Below are positions 46,916 through 56,054 of a stretch of 64,000 nucleotides of DNA, piece by piece. The DNA comes from Corynebacterium sp. ACRPO. Its GTDB lineage: Bacteria > Actinomycetota > Actinomycetes > Mycobacteriales > Mycobacteriaceae. Under the pieces are notes generated by a model. That model searched no databases and was not told the DNA's origin. It saw nothing but the letters and a program-made list of their open reading frames with translations. The translations under genes and the position numbers were made by a program. The stretch is taken from the NCBI RefSeq assembly GCF_022347205.1, contig NZ_JAKRNE010000001.1, positions 124,001 to 188,000 of the forward strand, given 5' to 3'. Numbering within the stretch: the stretch's first letter is position 1; every line of letters begins with the position of its first letter.

Positions 46916-46928
46916 AGTAGGCGAAGGA
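46904..46928. terminator. Hairpin at the ptsI/sugR junction
   Basis: A perfect 11-bp stem pairs TCCTTCGCCTA (46904-46914) with TAGGCGAAGGA (46918-46928), with a three-base loop. It overlaps the ptsI stop and lacks a long T run. Confidence 0.65.
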
Positions 46929-46936
46929 TCGGGGGA

Positions 46937-47719
46937 TTATTCGCTGGCGAGCACGACCTCAATTTCGCGCTCGCGCAACGCTTCCACGAAGGAATCGGGG
47001 GCAGCAGCGTCAGTAATGACGACGTCGATATCGGCGGCAGAGGCGAAACTTACAAGGTAGTCATTGCCCAGCTTGCTGGAGTCACACATGACCACTACCT
47101 TGTGGGCATTGGTGACGAAGGCGGATTTGATGGCTGCCTCTTGGGAGTCGGCCGTCGACAAGCCATGGTCTAGGGTGAGGGCATTGGTGCCGATAAAGGC
47201 GACGTCGGCACGCATCAAAGCTAGGGTGCGCAGTGCGGTATCGCCAACGACGGCCTGGGTAATCGCGCGGACCGTACCGCCAAGTAGCTGGACGTCAGGC
47301 ACGCCATTGCCCGCTAGCGACAGGGCAATAGGCAAGCTATTGGAGACAATATTGAACTGCGCCTGCGGGTATTGCTGTCCAATGAGCTCCGCGAATGCAT
47401 TGATGGTGGTGCCTGCGTCCAAGAAAACACTGCCGCCGCCGTGGGGGAGAAAATCAAGGGCCGCGCGGGCGATAGCCGCTTTTGCGCCGGAGGCGGACCT
47501 CTGGCGGGTATCCAGGGTAAGCTCCGCGGTCTGGAAGGTTTGGGAGGCTACTGCGCCGCCATGCACGCGATGGACGACACCCTCACGGTCAAGCACCGCA
47601 AGGTCGCGGCGAATGGTCTCGGCCGTAACTTCGAAGCGTTCTGAGAGCTCAGTGACGTTGACGCGGCCTTCAACGGCGGTGAGGGAAGCAATTTGGCGAC
47701 GCCGCTCTTCTGCGTACAT
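46937..47719 (-). CDS. sugR: DeoR-family regulator SugR
   Basis: Repressor of PTS and glycolytic genes in corynebacteria, relieved by sugar phosphates. The 260-residue protein has the N-terminal HTH (VNVTELSERFEVTAETIRRD, about 20-39) and a DeoR effector domain with FLDAGTTINAF (about 99-109) and a GTNALTLDHGLSTAD segment near 185. The position between ptsI and lexA matches SugR. AAGGAGGAAT precedes the start. The second DeoR regulator of the C. glutamicum cluster (FruR, in the fruK operon) is absent, so this one may cover both roles. Confidence 0.85.
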   Translation of the reverse strand: MYAEERRRQIASLTAVEGRVNVTELSERFEVTAETIRRDLAVLDREGVVHRVHGGAVASQTFQTAELTLDTRQRSASGAKAAIARAALDFLPHGGGSVFLDAGTTINAFAELIGQQYPQAQFNIVSNSLPIALSLAGNGVPDVQLLGGTVRAITQAVVGDTALRTLALMRADVAFIGTNALTLDHGLSTADSQEAAIKSAFVTNAHKVVVMCDSSKLGNDYLVSFASAADIDVVITDAAAPDSFVEALREREIEVVLASE

Positions 47720-48070
47720 GATTCCTCCTTGAATCTAGAGACATCGCGTCATGGCGCGGGGGTAAAAATTGCCATTTTATGCGGAAGTGAAAATCCGGCG
47801 ATATTGTTTTGCTTAGTCTATTGTCTCAAAAATCGGGAATAAACGGACTAAAGCAAAAACTTGCACAGCTGCATTTTAGAGCCGGTACCTTGAAATGCCT
47901 GGTTATCAGGAAAAGTGGGATTTTCGTCTCTTTTGGTGTCCGGGTCCGAAATAGAGCCAAAATGGGGGTGGCAGGATACGGGCTGCGTCAACGAAGGGTG
48001 TACGTAGATAGACCCCGCGAGGGCCACACTCGGCCCTTGCGGGGTAATGGAATCTGCGTCAGGTAAGTGG
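47720..48070. other. Gene-free region between sugR and lexA
   Basis: No convincing gene. It holds the sugR promoter region (TAAAAT near 47777 on the minus strand), an AT-rich stretch (about 47760-47900), an inverted repeat TTTTGG (47931-47936) / CCAAAA (47957-47962) enclosing GTCCGGGTCCGAAA, and the lexA terminator. A reading frame at 47809-48066 crosses the terminator and has no ribosome site. Confidence 0.6.
48012..48045 (-). terminator. Terminator after lexA
   Basis: A 14-bp stem with one G-U pairs ACCCCGCGAGGGCC (48012-48025) with GGCCCTTGCGGGGT (48032-48045), six-base loop, and TCTATCT beyond it on the minus strand. Confidence 0.8.
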
Positions 48071-48775
48071 TTAAAGCTTACGGAATACCGATACAACCTT
48101 GCCCATGATTTCCGCATCATCGCCGTTGATGGGAGCGTAGGCATCATTGTGGGGAAGCAGCCACACGCCGGAGGAATCACGGTGGAACTCCTTGACGGTA
48201 GCTTCAGAACCTTCGAGCAGGGCGGCGACGAACTCGCCCTCCTCTGCAACTGACTGGGAACGAATGATTACCCAGTCGCCGTCAAGGATGCCGGCATCCT
48301 GCATCGAGTCGCCGACTACTTGCAGCATATAAAGGTCGCCGCTACCGACCACCTCGTCAGGCATGGGGAAGTATGTGTCCACGTTTTCCTCTGCGGTAAT
48401 GGGTGCTCCCGCAGCGATACGGCCGACCACAGGAATATAGGAAACGGCACCTGCATCCTCGGGAACTTGCTGCTCAGACTTAGCCGGCTTGCGGCCCGGC
48501 TTTTTGGCGCCTTCATCCGTATTAAGGTGACGAACATCTACAGCACGCGGCTTGTTAGGGTCCCGGCGCAAAAACCCCTTTTCTTCCAATTGTTTTAGCT
48601 GGTAGGCAACCGATGATGTGGACTGCAGGCCTGCTGCGTCACCAATTTCGCGAATGCTTGGTGGGTAGCCACGCAACATAACGGCGTCACTAATGACGTT
48701 GAGAATGCGTCGCTGGCGGTCGGATAGGGAAGCGTAGTCGGTCTTCTCGGTAGTCTTCTTTGGCTTGCGGCCCAT
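48071..48775 (-). CDS. lexA: SOS repressor LexA
   Basis: Represses DNA-damage genes and self-cleaves when RecA is activated. The 234-residue protein has the winged-helix DNA domain ([20 protein letters not shown] to [15 protein letters not shown]), the Ala122-Gly123 cleavage site in IAAGAP, catalytic Ser157 in VVGDSMQ and Lys195 in EATVKEFH. The Lys-rich start and a basic linker (about 80-105) are typical of corynebacteria. GAGGAG lies before the ATG. A LexA box lies about 90 bases upstream. Confidence 0.97.
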   Translation of the reverse strand: MGRKPKKTTEKTDYASLSDRQRRILNVISDAVMLRGYPPSIREIGDAAGLQSTSSVAYQLKQLEEKGFLRRDPNKPRAVDVRHLNTDEGAKKPGRKPAKSEQQVPEDAGAVSYIPVVGRIAAGAPITAEENVDTYFPMPDEVVGSGDLYMLQVVGDSMQDAGILDGDWVIIRSQSVAEEGEFVAALLEGSEATVKEFHRDSSGVWLLPHNDAYAPINGDDAEIMGKVVSVFRKL

Positions 48776-48866
48776 TGCTGGCTCCTCGGAGGGGGTCGGG
48801 TGGATTTATCGGTGGTCTGTTAGCTGGCGGCGCTGAAAAGATGCCACACGTCATTTGTAGCACGAA

Positions 48867-48882
48867 AAGTACAGATGTTCGA
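48867..48882. promoter_or_regulatory. LexA box in the lexA/divS promoter region
   Basis: AAGTACAGATGTTCGA has one perfect half-site (TGTTCGA) and shares the ACAGATGT core with the recA box. Confidence 0.65.
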
Positions 48883-48945
48883 GATTTGCGCGTTGGGGTG
48901 GACAAGTATTCGAAGCGATGCTATAAATCGAACGTACCAACTAAA

Positions 48946-48961
48946 TCGAACATTATGGCGA
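48946..48961. promoter_or_regulatory. Second candidate LexA box
   Basis: TCGAACATTATGGCGA: a perfect left half-site, weaker right half. TCGAAC also occurs at 48928-48933, 18 bases away. It is about 65-80 bases before the divS-like start. Confidence 0.45.
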
Positions 48962-49023
48962 CTGGGTGTCATGGCGTGTCGAATGAGGCGCCTAAGGTGG
49001 CTTCAGTCGTCGAAAGGAAAGTC

Positions 49024-49419
49024 ATGTCTCTGCTGATCAATTCTCGCAATAACCTGGTAACACGCAATGCTGCTGATCCCGTAGTGGTGCCGTCTGCATC
49101 CGTGTGGGATGTGGAGCGCGACTACGGTTCTGTGGTCCGCGGTACCGCAAACTCTCGGTATGTTCGAACTCTACGTGTGGAAGATTGCACGACCTATCGT
49201 TCGAACCGTACGTCGCTCGGAGACTCTGGGAACAGATCGAATAGGGGCCGAAACAGCGTGGGTGAGTCGAACACAGGTAACTACGCATTGGGTGCAGTGT
49301 TTGGTGTAGCGGTCTTTGTGGGCACTTTGCTAGGCGGACTAGCTGGTGCTGAAGGAAACAGTGCACCGCAACCGCCGGCTTCTAATGTGCAACAAGTAGA
49401 GGCTGCAGTAACACGATAG
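49024..49419 (+). CDS. divS: DivS-like SOS-induced cell-division suppressor (small membrane protein)
   Basis: A 131-residue protein with a polar, Asn/Ser/Arg-rich N-terminal part, one membrane helix (about 84-107, ALGAVFGVAVFVGTLLGGLAG) and a short outer tail. It is divergent from lexA and followed by nrdR, exactly the place of divS in C. glutamicum and of Rv2719c in mycobacteria, whose products halt division during DNA damage. Sequence alone would not reveal this, so the assignment rests on position, topology and SOS boxes. No LysM domain is seen. AGGAAA five bases before ATG 49024 fixes the start. Confidence 0.65.
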   Translation: MSLLINSRNNLVTRNAADPVVVPSASVWDVERDYGSVVRGTANSRYVRTLRVEDCTTYRSNRTSLGDSGNRSNRGRNSVGESNTGNYALGAVFGVAVFVGTLLGGLAGAEGNSAPQPPASNVQQVEAAVTR

Positions 49420-49505
49420 GGGGAACGGTGGGGCGAAGGCCGGTGGTCACACGAAATCGAAGGTGAGTAAACTACTGGCGTAACAACTTCAGTGAAAGGA
49501 CCACC

Positions 49506-49964
49506 GTGTATTGCCCTTTTTGTCACAATGAGCAATCCCGCGTTATCGACTCGCGTGTGGTCGATGCTGGAGCGTCGATTCGTCGCCGGCGCGAGTGTGC
49601 TTCGTGCAAGGGCCGCTTTACCACGGTTGAGAAGGCCGTGCTGCTTGTGGTGAAGAGAAACGGTCTGGCCGAGCCTTTCAGCAGAGATAAATTGATTCGC
49701 GGTGTGCGCCGTGCCTGCCAGGGACGAGACGTAAGCGACGATGCCCTGAAGAAGCTTGCGCAAGAAGTTGAGGAGACGGTGCGTAGTCATGGCTCCTCGC
49801 AGGTCAACGCGAACGAGATTGGCTTGGCCATCCTAGAACCACTGCGGGACCTTGATGAAGTGGCCTATCTGCGCTTCGCCTCTGTATATAAATCCTTTGA
49901 AAGCGCAGATGACTTTGAATCCGAGATTCGACTGATGCGAAGGCGCGATCGCGAGGACTTTTAG
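49506..49964 (+). CDS. nrdR: Transcriptional repressor NrdR
   Basis: Senses dATP/ATP and represses ribonucleotide reductase genes. The 152-residue protein has the N-terminal zinc ribbon (CPFC at 3-6, then [12 protein letters not shown]) and the ATP-cone ([20 protein letters not shown], about 48-67). GTG 49506 follows AAAGGA with a six-base gap. Its stop interlocks with the hrpA stop (TTAG, four shared bases). The nrd targets are not in this window. Confidence 0.97.
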   Translation: MYCPFCHNEQSRVIDSRVVDAGASIRRRRECASCKGRFTTVEKAVLLVVKRNGLAEPFSRDKLIRGVRRACQGRDVSDDALKKLAQEVEETVRSHGSSQVNANEIGLAILEPLRDLDEVAYLRFASVYKSFESADDFESEIRLMRRRDREDF

Positions 49965-52900
49965 CGCAGTTTGTCCACCGCCTTTTGGATACGGCGGAGT
50001 GAAACGGCGTGGGCTGTGCCAAGGCGCTGGGCGAAAAGAGAAACTCGAAGTTCTTCAATCATCCAGCGTACGTCCTTGACCTCGCGCGTCTTTTCGCGGC
50101 CTGCCGGGAGGTTGCGAAGGCGGTTAGATAGGTAAGCCTTGGCGTTGTCTACCTCGGCTTGGCGGTCCGCATCGCGGTCCGGGTCAAGGTTCATGTCCTC
50201 TAGACGAATTCGCATGGCTTGGATATATCGCGGAAGATGACGCAGATGGGACATTCCATGGACAGTGATGGCGTTTTGGGGTAGGAGGAAGTCCAATTGT
50301 GCGCGCATGTCATCGATTGCTGGACCGTCCCAATGTGCGAGTTCGGCTCGCAGATTGGAGTATTCGGCGAGTCCTGGGGCAATGGCTACCACTGCCTGGC
50401 GTACGCGTCCTGGGACCTGGGGTTTGACGGTGTCCTTGAGCTTCTGGAACGCCGAGGGGGTGCGGACCGGGCCGCCGGCTTCGAGCATCAGGTCGCGGAT
50501 CGCGGCGACGCGGGCGTCATTGACAAGGCCGTCGGCGCCGCCGTGCGGATAGGAATCGACGGCGACGCGCTGTTGCAATGGCAGGCCCTTGACCATTTGT
50601 GGAGCATTAACGGATATCTCACGCATGAGGAGGGTGAGTGTGGTCGTGACCATGGCGGCATCTGCGGCGGCCTTGGTGGGATGGACCTTGAGTTCGACGC
50701 CGTCCTCGGTAGCGACCAGGGCAGGGTAGGCGGTGACTTCGTGGCCGTCCACGGTGGTCTTGACCGTGTCATCGATGGTGCCGAGGGTGTCGTCAGTCCA
50801 TTCGCTGACGGCGGTGGACTCGGAGGTGCGCGAGACGCGGGACACGGAGGACTTGATATGCCCGGCCTGACGTCGGACGAGTGCCGCGAGGTCGCGGTCG
50901 GAGTCGACGATCTTGCCGCGCTTATCGATGGCCCCGTAGTTCATCCGCAGGTGGGCGGGTAGCTTGCTGGCCTGGAAGTCGGTGGCGTTGATTCCTTGAC
51001 CGCCGAGTTCGCGGAGGACGTCGGCAAGTTGCTGGGTGATGGGGCCTTCATAAGGGATGAGGCGATCGATGGCGCACTCGGCAAATTCGGGCGCGGGTAC
51101 GACGGTGCGGCGCAGGGCCTTGGGCAGGCTGCGGATGAGCTCGGTGACGAGCTCAAGGCGAAGACCTGGAACAAGCCAATCGAATCCTTCGGTATCCAAG
51201 CCGGCGAGCATAGGAATGGGAACCATTACGGTGACGCCGTCGAGAGGATCGCCGGGCTCGAACTTGTAGGTCAGTTCGTAATCGATAGAGCCCTTGTGCC
51301 AGTGGTCGGGGAAGGATTCCTCGGTGGCCTCGTGGGAGTCATCGATGAGCTTAGCGGGATCGAAATTCAGCAGATCCGGGGTGCGGCGGCGCTCCTTTTT
51401 CCACCATGAGTCGAAGTGGCGGCCGGTGGTTACCTTTGCCGGAATGCGCTGGTCGTAGAAATCGAAGAGTGTATCTTCGTCCACGATGAGGCCGCGGCGG
51501 CGGGCCTTTTCTTCGTATGCGGCGGCGTCGTCAAGCGCTTGGGCGTTGGCCTTGAAGAAGGCGTGGTGGGTGTTCCAGTCGCCGGCGATAAGGGCGTTGC
51601 GGATGAACATATCGCGGGCAGCGGCGGAATCGACGCGGTGGTAGGGCACGGTGCGGTCGGCCACGATGGGCACGCCGTAGAGCGTGGATTTTTGGTGCGC
51701 GATGGCGGCGGCGCGCTTGCGAGACCAGGTGGGCTCGGAGTAGTTGTGCTTGAGCAGGTCCGCGCCGAGCTTTTCTACCCAGGCAGGATCGATGGCGGCG
51801 ACATCGCGCGCCCAGAGGCGGGAAGTTTCCACTAGCTCGGCAGCCATGAGGAATTCGGGCGGCTTTTTAGCCAGAGCGGAGCCAGGGAATACCAGGAAGC
51901 GGGTGTTGCGCGCGCCCTGGAACTCCTTGGAATTGCCATCGCGGGCGCCGATATTGGATAGCAGGCCCGAAAGGAGGGACATGTGGATGTCATCGGAGCG
52001 GCGCTCGGTGCCTTCCTGGTAGGTCCAGCCCAGCTGCTTGGCGACGTCCTTGAGCTGGCGCACCAAGTCAAACCACTCGCGGATGCGCATGTAGTGGAGG
52101 AATTCCTGCTTCATGCGCTTGCGGAACTTATTGCCGGATTGCTCATTGCGGGTTTGCTTGATGTAATCCCACAGCTTGAGCATGGACAAGAAATCCGAGG
52201 TCTTGTCCTTGAAGCGGGCGTGGGCTTGGTCGGCCTGGGCTTGGAAGTCGAGGGGGCGCTCGCGCACATCTTGGATGGTCATGGCGGCAACGATGACCAT
52301 GACATCATCGAGGCATCCGTTGGTATTGGCCTCAATGAGCATGCGGGCCATGCGCGGATCCAGTGGGATGCGGGCAAGATCGCGGCCGATGGTGGTGAGT
52401 GAGGGCTTGTCCTGCTTGTCGTGGAGGGCGCCGAGCTCGTGGAGGAGCGTGAGGCCATCGCGGATGGCCTTGTGCTCGGGAGGTTGGATGAAGGGGAATT
52501 GTTCGATATCGCCGAGCTTGAGCGAAACCATCTGCAGGATGACGCTGGCTAGGTTGGTGCGCAGGATTTCCGGGTCGGTGAACTCGGGACGGCTTTCAAA
52601 ATCCTGTTCGCTGTAGAGGCGGATGGCGATGCCGTCGGCAACGCGGCCGCAACGGCCGGAGCGCTGGTTGGCGGAGGCCTGCGAGATGGGCTCGATAGGC
52701 AGCCGCTGGACCTTGGTGCGCGTGGAATATCGCGAGATGCGAGCGGTGCCGGTATCGACAACATAGCGGATACCGGGCACGGTAAGCGAGGTTTCGGCGA
52801 TATTGGTGGCCAAGACGATGCGGCGGCCGCGGTGCTCGCTAAACACGCGGTGCTGTTCTTGGTTAGATAGGCGGCCAAAGAGAGGAGTGACCTCGACGTT

Positions 52901-53848
52901 TTTCCATTTCTTGCCTTCGATGGCTTCCATGGCATCGCGAATATCTCGCTCGCCGGGGAAGAAGCAGAGGATATCGCCGTCGCCTTCGCGCATGAGCTCT
53001 TCGATGGCCTCGGTCAAGCCGTCGAGTGGGTCTTGGTCCACGACTTTTCCGCCGGCCTCGAACTCGAGTGGCCGGTAGCGGATTTCTACGGGGTAGGTGC
53101 GTCCGGAGACCTCGATAATGGGGGCGGGGTTGCCGTCGGCGTCGGCAAAGTGGGCGGCGAAGCTTTCCGGGTCGATGGTGGCGGAGGTGATGATCACCTT
53201 GAGGTCTGGGCGCTTGGGCAATAGGCGCTTCAAGTAACCCAACAGGAAGTCGATATTGAGCGAGCGCTCGTGAGCCTCATCGATGATGATGGTGTCGTAC
53301 TTATTGAGGAAGCGGTCGCGTTGCATCTCGGCGAGCAGAATGCCGTCGGTCATAAGCTTGACGGCGGTGGTCTCAGAGACGCGATCGTCAAAGCGGATGG
53401 CGTAGCCAACGGACTCGCCGATTTTCTGGTCCAATTCCGAGGCGATGCGTTCGGCCACGGTGCGCGCTGCAATACGGCGCGGCTGGGTATGACCGATGAA
53501 CCCGCGGCGGCCGCGACCCAGTTCAAGGCAGATCTTTGGGATTTGAGTGGTCTTTCCAGAACCGGTCTCACCGGCGATGATGACTACCTGGTTGTCCCGA
53601 ATTGCCTCGGCGATATCGTCCTTGCGGGCGGTGACAGGGAGGGCGTCGGGGTAGGAGATGGTGGGAACGGCGGCGTCGGTAAGTGCGACGCGCTCGGCCG
53701 CGTCATGGATTTCAGTGCCGATTTCTTGCAGCGCTTTAGGGGCTCGGGCCTTCTTGAGGCGGCGACGGAAGGAGCGGGCTTCAGAGAGGGTGACATTGTC
53801 GAGTGCAGCGAAAAGTTCATCGCGGGAAGAGGTTTCATTCATAGTCAT
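49961..53848 (-). CDS. hrpA: ATP-dependent RNA helicase HrpA
   Basis: Large DEAH-box RNA helicase of 1295 residues, linked to ribosome rescue and mRNA handling in other bacteria. It has motif [14 protein letters not shown] (about 93-105), DEAH in [11 protein letters not shown] (about 188-198), [18 protein letters not shown] near 396, the helicase-associated and OB-like domains, and the long DUF3418 C-terminal part from about residue 700. ATG 53848 or 53842 could be the start. It is a single-gene unit read toward nrdR. Confidence 0.94.
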   Translation of the reverse strand: MTMNETSSRDELFAALDNVTLSEARSFRRRLKKARAPKALQEIGTEIHDAAERVALTDAAVPTISYPDALPVTARKDDIAEAIRDNQVVIIAGETGSGKTTQIPKICLELGRGRRGFIGHTQPRRIAARTVAERIASELDQKIGESVGYAIRFDDRVSETTAVKLMTDGILLAEMQRDRFLNKYDTIIIDEAHERSLNIDFLLGYLKRLLPKRPDLKVIITSATIDPESFAAHFADADGNPAPIIEVSGRTYPVEIRYRPLEFEAGGKVVDQDPLDGLTEAIEELMREGDGDILCFFPGERDIRDAMEAIEGKKWKNVEVTPLFGRLSNQEQHRVFSEHRGRRIVLATNIAETSLTVPGIRYVVDTGTARISRYSTRTKVQRLPIEPISQASANQRSGRCGRVADGIAIRLYSEQDFESRPEFTDPEILRTNLASVILQMVSLKLGDIEQFPFIQPPEHKAIRDGLTLLHELGALHDKQDKPSLTTIGRDLARIPLDPRMARMLIEANTNGCLDDVMVIVAAMTIQDVRERPLDFQAQADQAHARFKDKTSDFLSMLKLWDYIKQTRNEQSGNKFRKRMKQEFLHYMRIREWFDLVRQLKDVAKQLGWTYQEGTERRSDDIHMSLLSGLLSNIGARDGNSKEFQGARNTRFLVFPGSALAKKPPEFLMAAELVETSRLWARDVAAIDPAWVEKLGADLLKHNYSEPTWSRKRAAAIAHQKSTLYGVPIVADRTVPYHRVDSAAARDMFIRNALIAGDWNTHHAFFKANAQALDDAAAYEEKARRRGLIVDEDTLFDFYDQRIPAKVTTGRHFDSWWKKERRRTPDLLNFDPAKLIDDSHEATEESFPDHWHKGSIDYELTYKFEPGDPLDGVTVMVPIPMLAGLDTEGFDWLVPGLRLELVTELIRSLPKALRRTVVPAPEFAECAIDRLIPYEGPITQQLADVLRELGGQGINATDFQASKLPAHLRMNYGAIDKRGKIVDSDRDLAALVRRQAGHIKSSVSRVSRTSESTAVSEWTDDTLGTIDDTVKTTVDGHEVTAYPALVATEDGVELKVHPTKAAADAAMVTTTLTLLMREISVNAPQMVKGLPLQQRVAVDSYPHGGADGLVNDARVAAIRDLMLEAGGPVRTPSAFQKLKDTVKPQVPGRVRQAVVAIAPGLAEYSNLRAELAHWDGPAIDDMRAQLDFLLPQNAITVHGMSHLRHLPRYIQAMRIRLEDMNLDPDRDADRQAEVDNAKAYLSNRLRNLPAGREKTREVKDVRWMIEELRVSLFAQRLGTAHAVSLRRIQKAVDKLR

Positions 53849-53954
53849 GACTAGGCAACGAGTTTACCCGTCCACCTGAAATGAGGAAAAAGTTGTTAAA
53901 GTTAAAATACTTATCCATTTTTCTATGTGCATTCCTGAAGGAGGAGCACCGCCT

Positions 53955-54863
53955 ATGACGAACCCGTATTCGGGTGGAAATGACGATTTTCCTCGCTATG
54001 AGCCGACCAACCATCCCGAGGATCGGCCGGACTACGGCCAGCTTCCATCGTATGGTGGCGCCCACGAAGGCAACGCCCAAGGCTATGCCGGCTACCACGC
54101 GGGCCAACCTCAGCACACCGGAAGGGTTTCGGCCATAGATGCCGTTTCTTGGGCTTTTCGGGCTATCTTTAGCAACTGGAAGCTGTGGATTTTGGGAACG
54201 TTGCTTGCAGGCTTCCTCGGCGTGGTCTTTTTCGCCATTTCTGGCGGAGTAGGCGCTGCGACGGCGAGTGCCGACGGTGATCTCACTGCTAGTTCCACGA
54301 TCATGCAAATCATTTCCTGGGTGATTGGCATCGTGCTAACTCTGGCGCTTATGCGCCTGGCGCTTTTCCAGATTGATGATTCTCGCACCGGGTGGGGCTA
54401 CCTGTTTAAGAATGTGCGCTGGTGGCAGCCACTAGTCATTATGGTCGTCATCGGTGTTGTGGCGGGACTGATTTCTTTCGTCGCTGTGCGCGGTTCTGCG
54501 GAGGGGCTGGCCGGCAATGCCGAGCAGCTTTCCGATGAAGAAGCGTTCGCCGCCGTCATGGGCATGCTCGGCGTCTTGGCCGTGATTTCGCTGATTAGCT
54601 TCTTTATCCAACCATTCTTCTCGCTGATGCAATGGTTCGCGGCCGATGGCGATAGCGTTGGTGAGGCCGTGAAGAAAGGCTTTCAGGCAGGTAAGAATAA
54701 CTACGGCCAAATGTTGCTGCTGGCAATTTTGAACTTTTTCATCATTGTTGCCGGCTTTTTGCTTTTGGGCATCGGCCTCATCGTGGCTTATCCGGTTACG
54801 CTTCTGGCACAGGCGCATATGTTCCGCCAGTGCGCGGGGCGCAACACCTTCCCACAGGCCTAG
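53955..54863 (+). CDS. Multi-pass membrane protein of unknown function
   Basis: A 302-residue protein: a Pro/Gly/Tyr-rich cytoplasmic N-tail (1-60), then about six hydrophobic segments (about 75-105, 115-140, 155-180, 205-230, 250-290). It contains WAFRAIFSNWKLWILGTLLA, common in actinobacterial proteins of this general design, but I recognise no characterised family. GAAGGAGGAG about eight bases before ATG 53955 is a very strong ribosome site. It stands alone between hrpA (divergent) and oxyR (convergent), with a terminator behind it. Confidence 0.72.
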   Translation: MTNPYSGGNDDFPRYEPTNHPEDRPDYGQLPSYGGAHEGNAQGYAGYHAGQPQHTGRVSAIDAVSWAFRAIFSNWKLWILGTLLAGFLGVVFFAISGGVGAATASADGDLTASSTIMQIISWVIGIVLTLALMRLALFQIDDSRTGWGYLFKNVRWWQPLVIMVVIGVVAGLISFVAVRGSAEGLAGNAEQLSDEEAFAAVMGMLGVLAVISLISFFIQPFFSLMQWFAADGDSVGEAVKKGFQAGKNNYGQMLLLAILNFFIIVAGFLLLGIGLIVAYPVTLLAQAHMFRQCAGRNTFPQA

Positions 54864-54875
54864 CGCACCATAGTT

Positions 54876-54910
54876 AAAGGCCACCGTTCCTCTCAGGGGC
54901 GGTGGCCTTT
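54876..54910. terminator. Bidirectional terminator between the membrane protein and oxyR
   Basis: A perfect 11-bp stem pairs AAAGGCCACCG (54876-54886) with CGGTGGCCTTT (54900-54910); the A and T tracts at its ends serve both strands. Confidence 0.85.
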
Positions 54911-54949
54911 GGCATGCTTGGCGACGCCCCGTGGGGCCGCCGGGTGAGA

Positions 54950-55894
54950 CTACTGCCGGGAGCGCTCAATCGCCTTGTTATAGGCGGAGGTGATGAGCGT
55001 GCCGAATTCGCGGAATTCCTCGGCGCGGGCGGCAGAGGAACGGAACACGAGGCCGACCTCGCGTTCGGCGGTGACATCGGAGGCAAAGTGGGCGATCGCG
55101 ACGTCCTTGCCATGGCACTCGGTGGCCAGTGCGGATTCGGGAACGAGGGTGCAGCCCAGGCCGCCCATGACCAGCTGCATGATGGTGGTCAGGGAAGAGG
55201 CGCGGGTGACGGAATTGGTGGCCTCGGCCGGGTTGATATTGGCGTGGCGGCAGAGATCGACGACCTGATCGCGCAAGCAGTGGCCGTCGTCAAGCAGCAG
55301 CAAATCTAAGTCCTTGAGCTCCGCAAGCTCGACATCCTCGCGGCCGGCGATGGGGTGATCAGGAGGGCAAACGATGGAGAATTTCTCCGTGTAGAGCGGG
55401 CTATCGACCATGCCGGTGGCCTCAGAAGGAAGGGCCATGATGGCAAGGTCCAAGTTGCCGTTGCGCAGGCGGGTAATGAGGTGCTGGGTTTGCTCCTCTA
55501 CGAAGCGCGGCTCGAGATCCGGGTAGGCCTCAACAAGCATCGAGAGCAGATCGGGGAGGATGTAGGGAGCAATGGTGGGGATAACGCCGATGGTCAGTGG
55601 GCCGGCAAGGGTGCCGTTGGCGCCGCGAGCGTGGGCCAGGAAGGTATCGGCGGCCTCGAGGGTGGCTTTGGCGTAGGGGAGGAGGGTCTCACCGGCCGAG
55701 GTGACGATGACCTTGCGAGTGGAGCGTTCGATAAGCTGCAGGCCCAAGCCCTGCTCGAGCGCAACGAGGCCTTGGGAGAGGGAGGGCTGGGAAATTTCGA
55801 GTTTGGCGGCCGCGGTGCCAAAGTGCTTATTTTCCGCAACGGTGACAAAGGTACGCAGCTGAGCAAGTGTAGGGCGATACTCTTTATTATGCAT
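54950..55894 (-). CDS. oxyR: Peroxide sensor OxyR
   Basis: LysR-family regulator that senses H2O2 by a disulfide. The 314-residue protein has the N-terminal HTH (FGTAAAKLEISQPSLSQGLV, about 25-44) and both redox cysteines, Cys206 and Cys215, in GHCLRDQVVDLC. It is divergent from ahpC. ATG 55894 lies seven bases after TAGAGT (55907-55902, minus strand), so the mRNA should be leaderless; GTG 55903 would add three residues. As a LysR protein it probably controls its own transcription from the shared region. Confidence 0.95.
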   Translation of the reverse strand: MHNKEYRPTLAQLRTFVTVAENKHFGTAAAKLEISQPSLSQGLVALEQGLGLQLIERSTRKVIVTSAGETLLPYAKATLEAADTFLAHARGANGTLAGPLTIGVIPTIAPYILPDLLSMLVEAYPDLEPRFVEEQTQHLITRLRNGNLDLAIMALPSEATGMVDSPLYTEKFSIVCPPDHPIAGREDVELAELKDLDLLLLDDGHCLRDQVVDLCRHANINPAEATNSVTRASSLTTIMQLVMGGLGCTLVPESALATECHGKDVAIAHFASDVTAEREVGLVFRSSAARAEEFREFGTLITSAYNKAIERSRQ

Positions 55895-55896
55895 GC

Positions 55897-55931
55897 CTAT
55901 CACTCTAACACTTACCTATAGGATTTGCTAT
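55897..55931. promoter_or_regulatory. Probable OxyR-binding region between oxyR and ahpC
   Basis: CTAT (55897-55900), CTATAG (55916-55921) and CTAT (55928-55931) form spaced ATAG/CTAT elements like the OxyR site. The block overlaps the oxyR -10 and touches the ahpC -35, as expected for repression of one and activation of the other. Confidence 0.5.
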
Positions 55932-55958
55932 TGACGCGAGCGGAAAAGATGGTATAAC
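55931..55958 (+). promoter_or_regulatory. ahpC promoter
   Basis: TTGACG (55931-55936) and TATAAC (55953-55958) with a 16-base spacer, giving a transcription start near 55965 and a leader of about 90 nt. Confidence 0.65.
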
Positions 55959-55968
55959 TGATCGTGTT

Positions 55969-56011
55969 GGGCCGGACACGGTCCGGCCCCGCTGCTTGTA
56001 CACAAAGCGGC
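55969..56011 (+). promoter_or_regulatory. Tandem hairpins at the 5' end of the ahpC leader
   Basis: GGGCCGGAC (55969-55977) pairs perfectly with GTCCGGCCC (55981-55989) over nine bases with a three-base loop. GCTGCTT (55991-55997) pairs with AAGCGGC (56005-56011). There is no T run, so this is more likely 5'-end protection or leader control than termination. Confidence 0.55.
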
Positions 56012-56054
56012 AGGAAACTTAGAGGAAAAGCCTTTGCTAAAGGAGTTGAAGACT

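Noticed and set aside
47809..48066. An 85-codon plus-strand frame between sugR and lexA
   Set aside because: It crosses the lexA terminator stem, lacks a ribosome site and resembles no family.
49024..49419. LysM cell-wall protein assignment for the gene divergent from lexA
   Set aside because: No LysM-like sequence is visible in the outer tail, which is too short; the DivS-like assignment by position is preferred.
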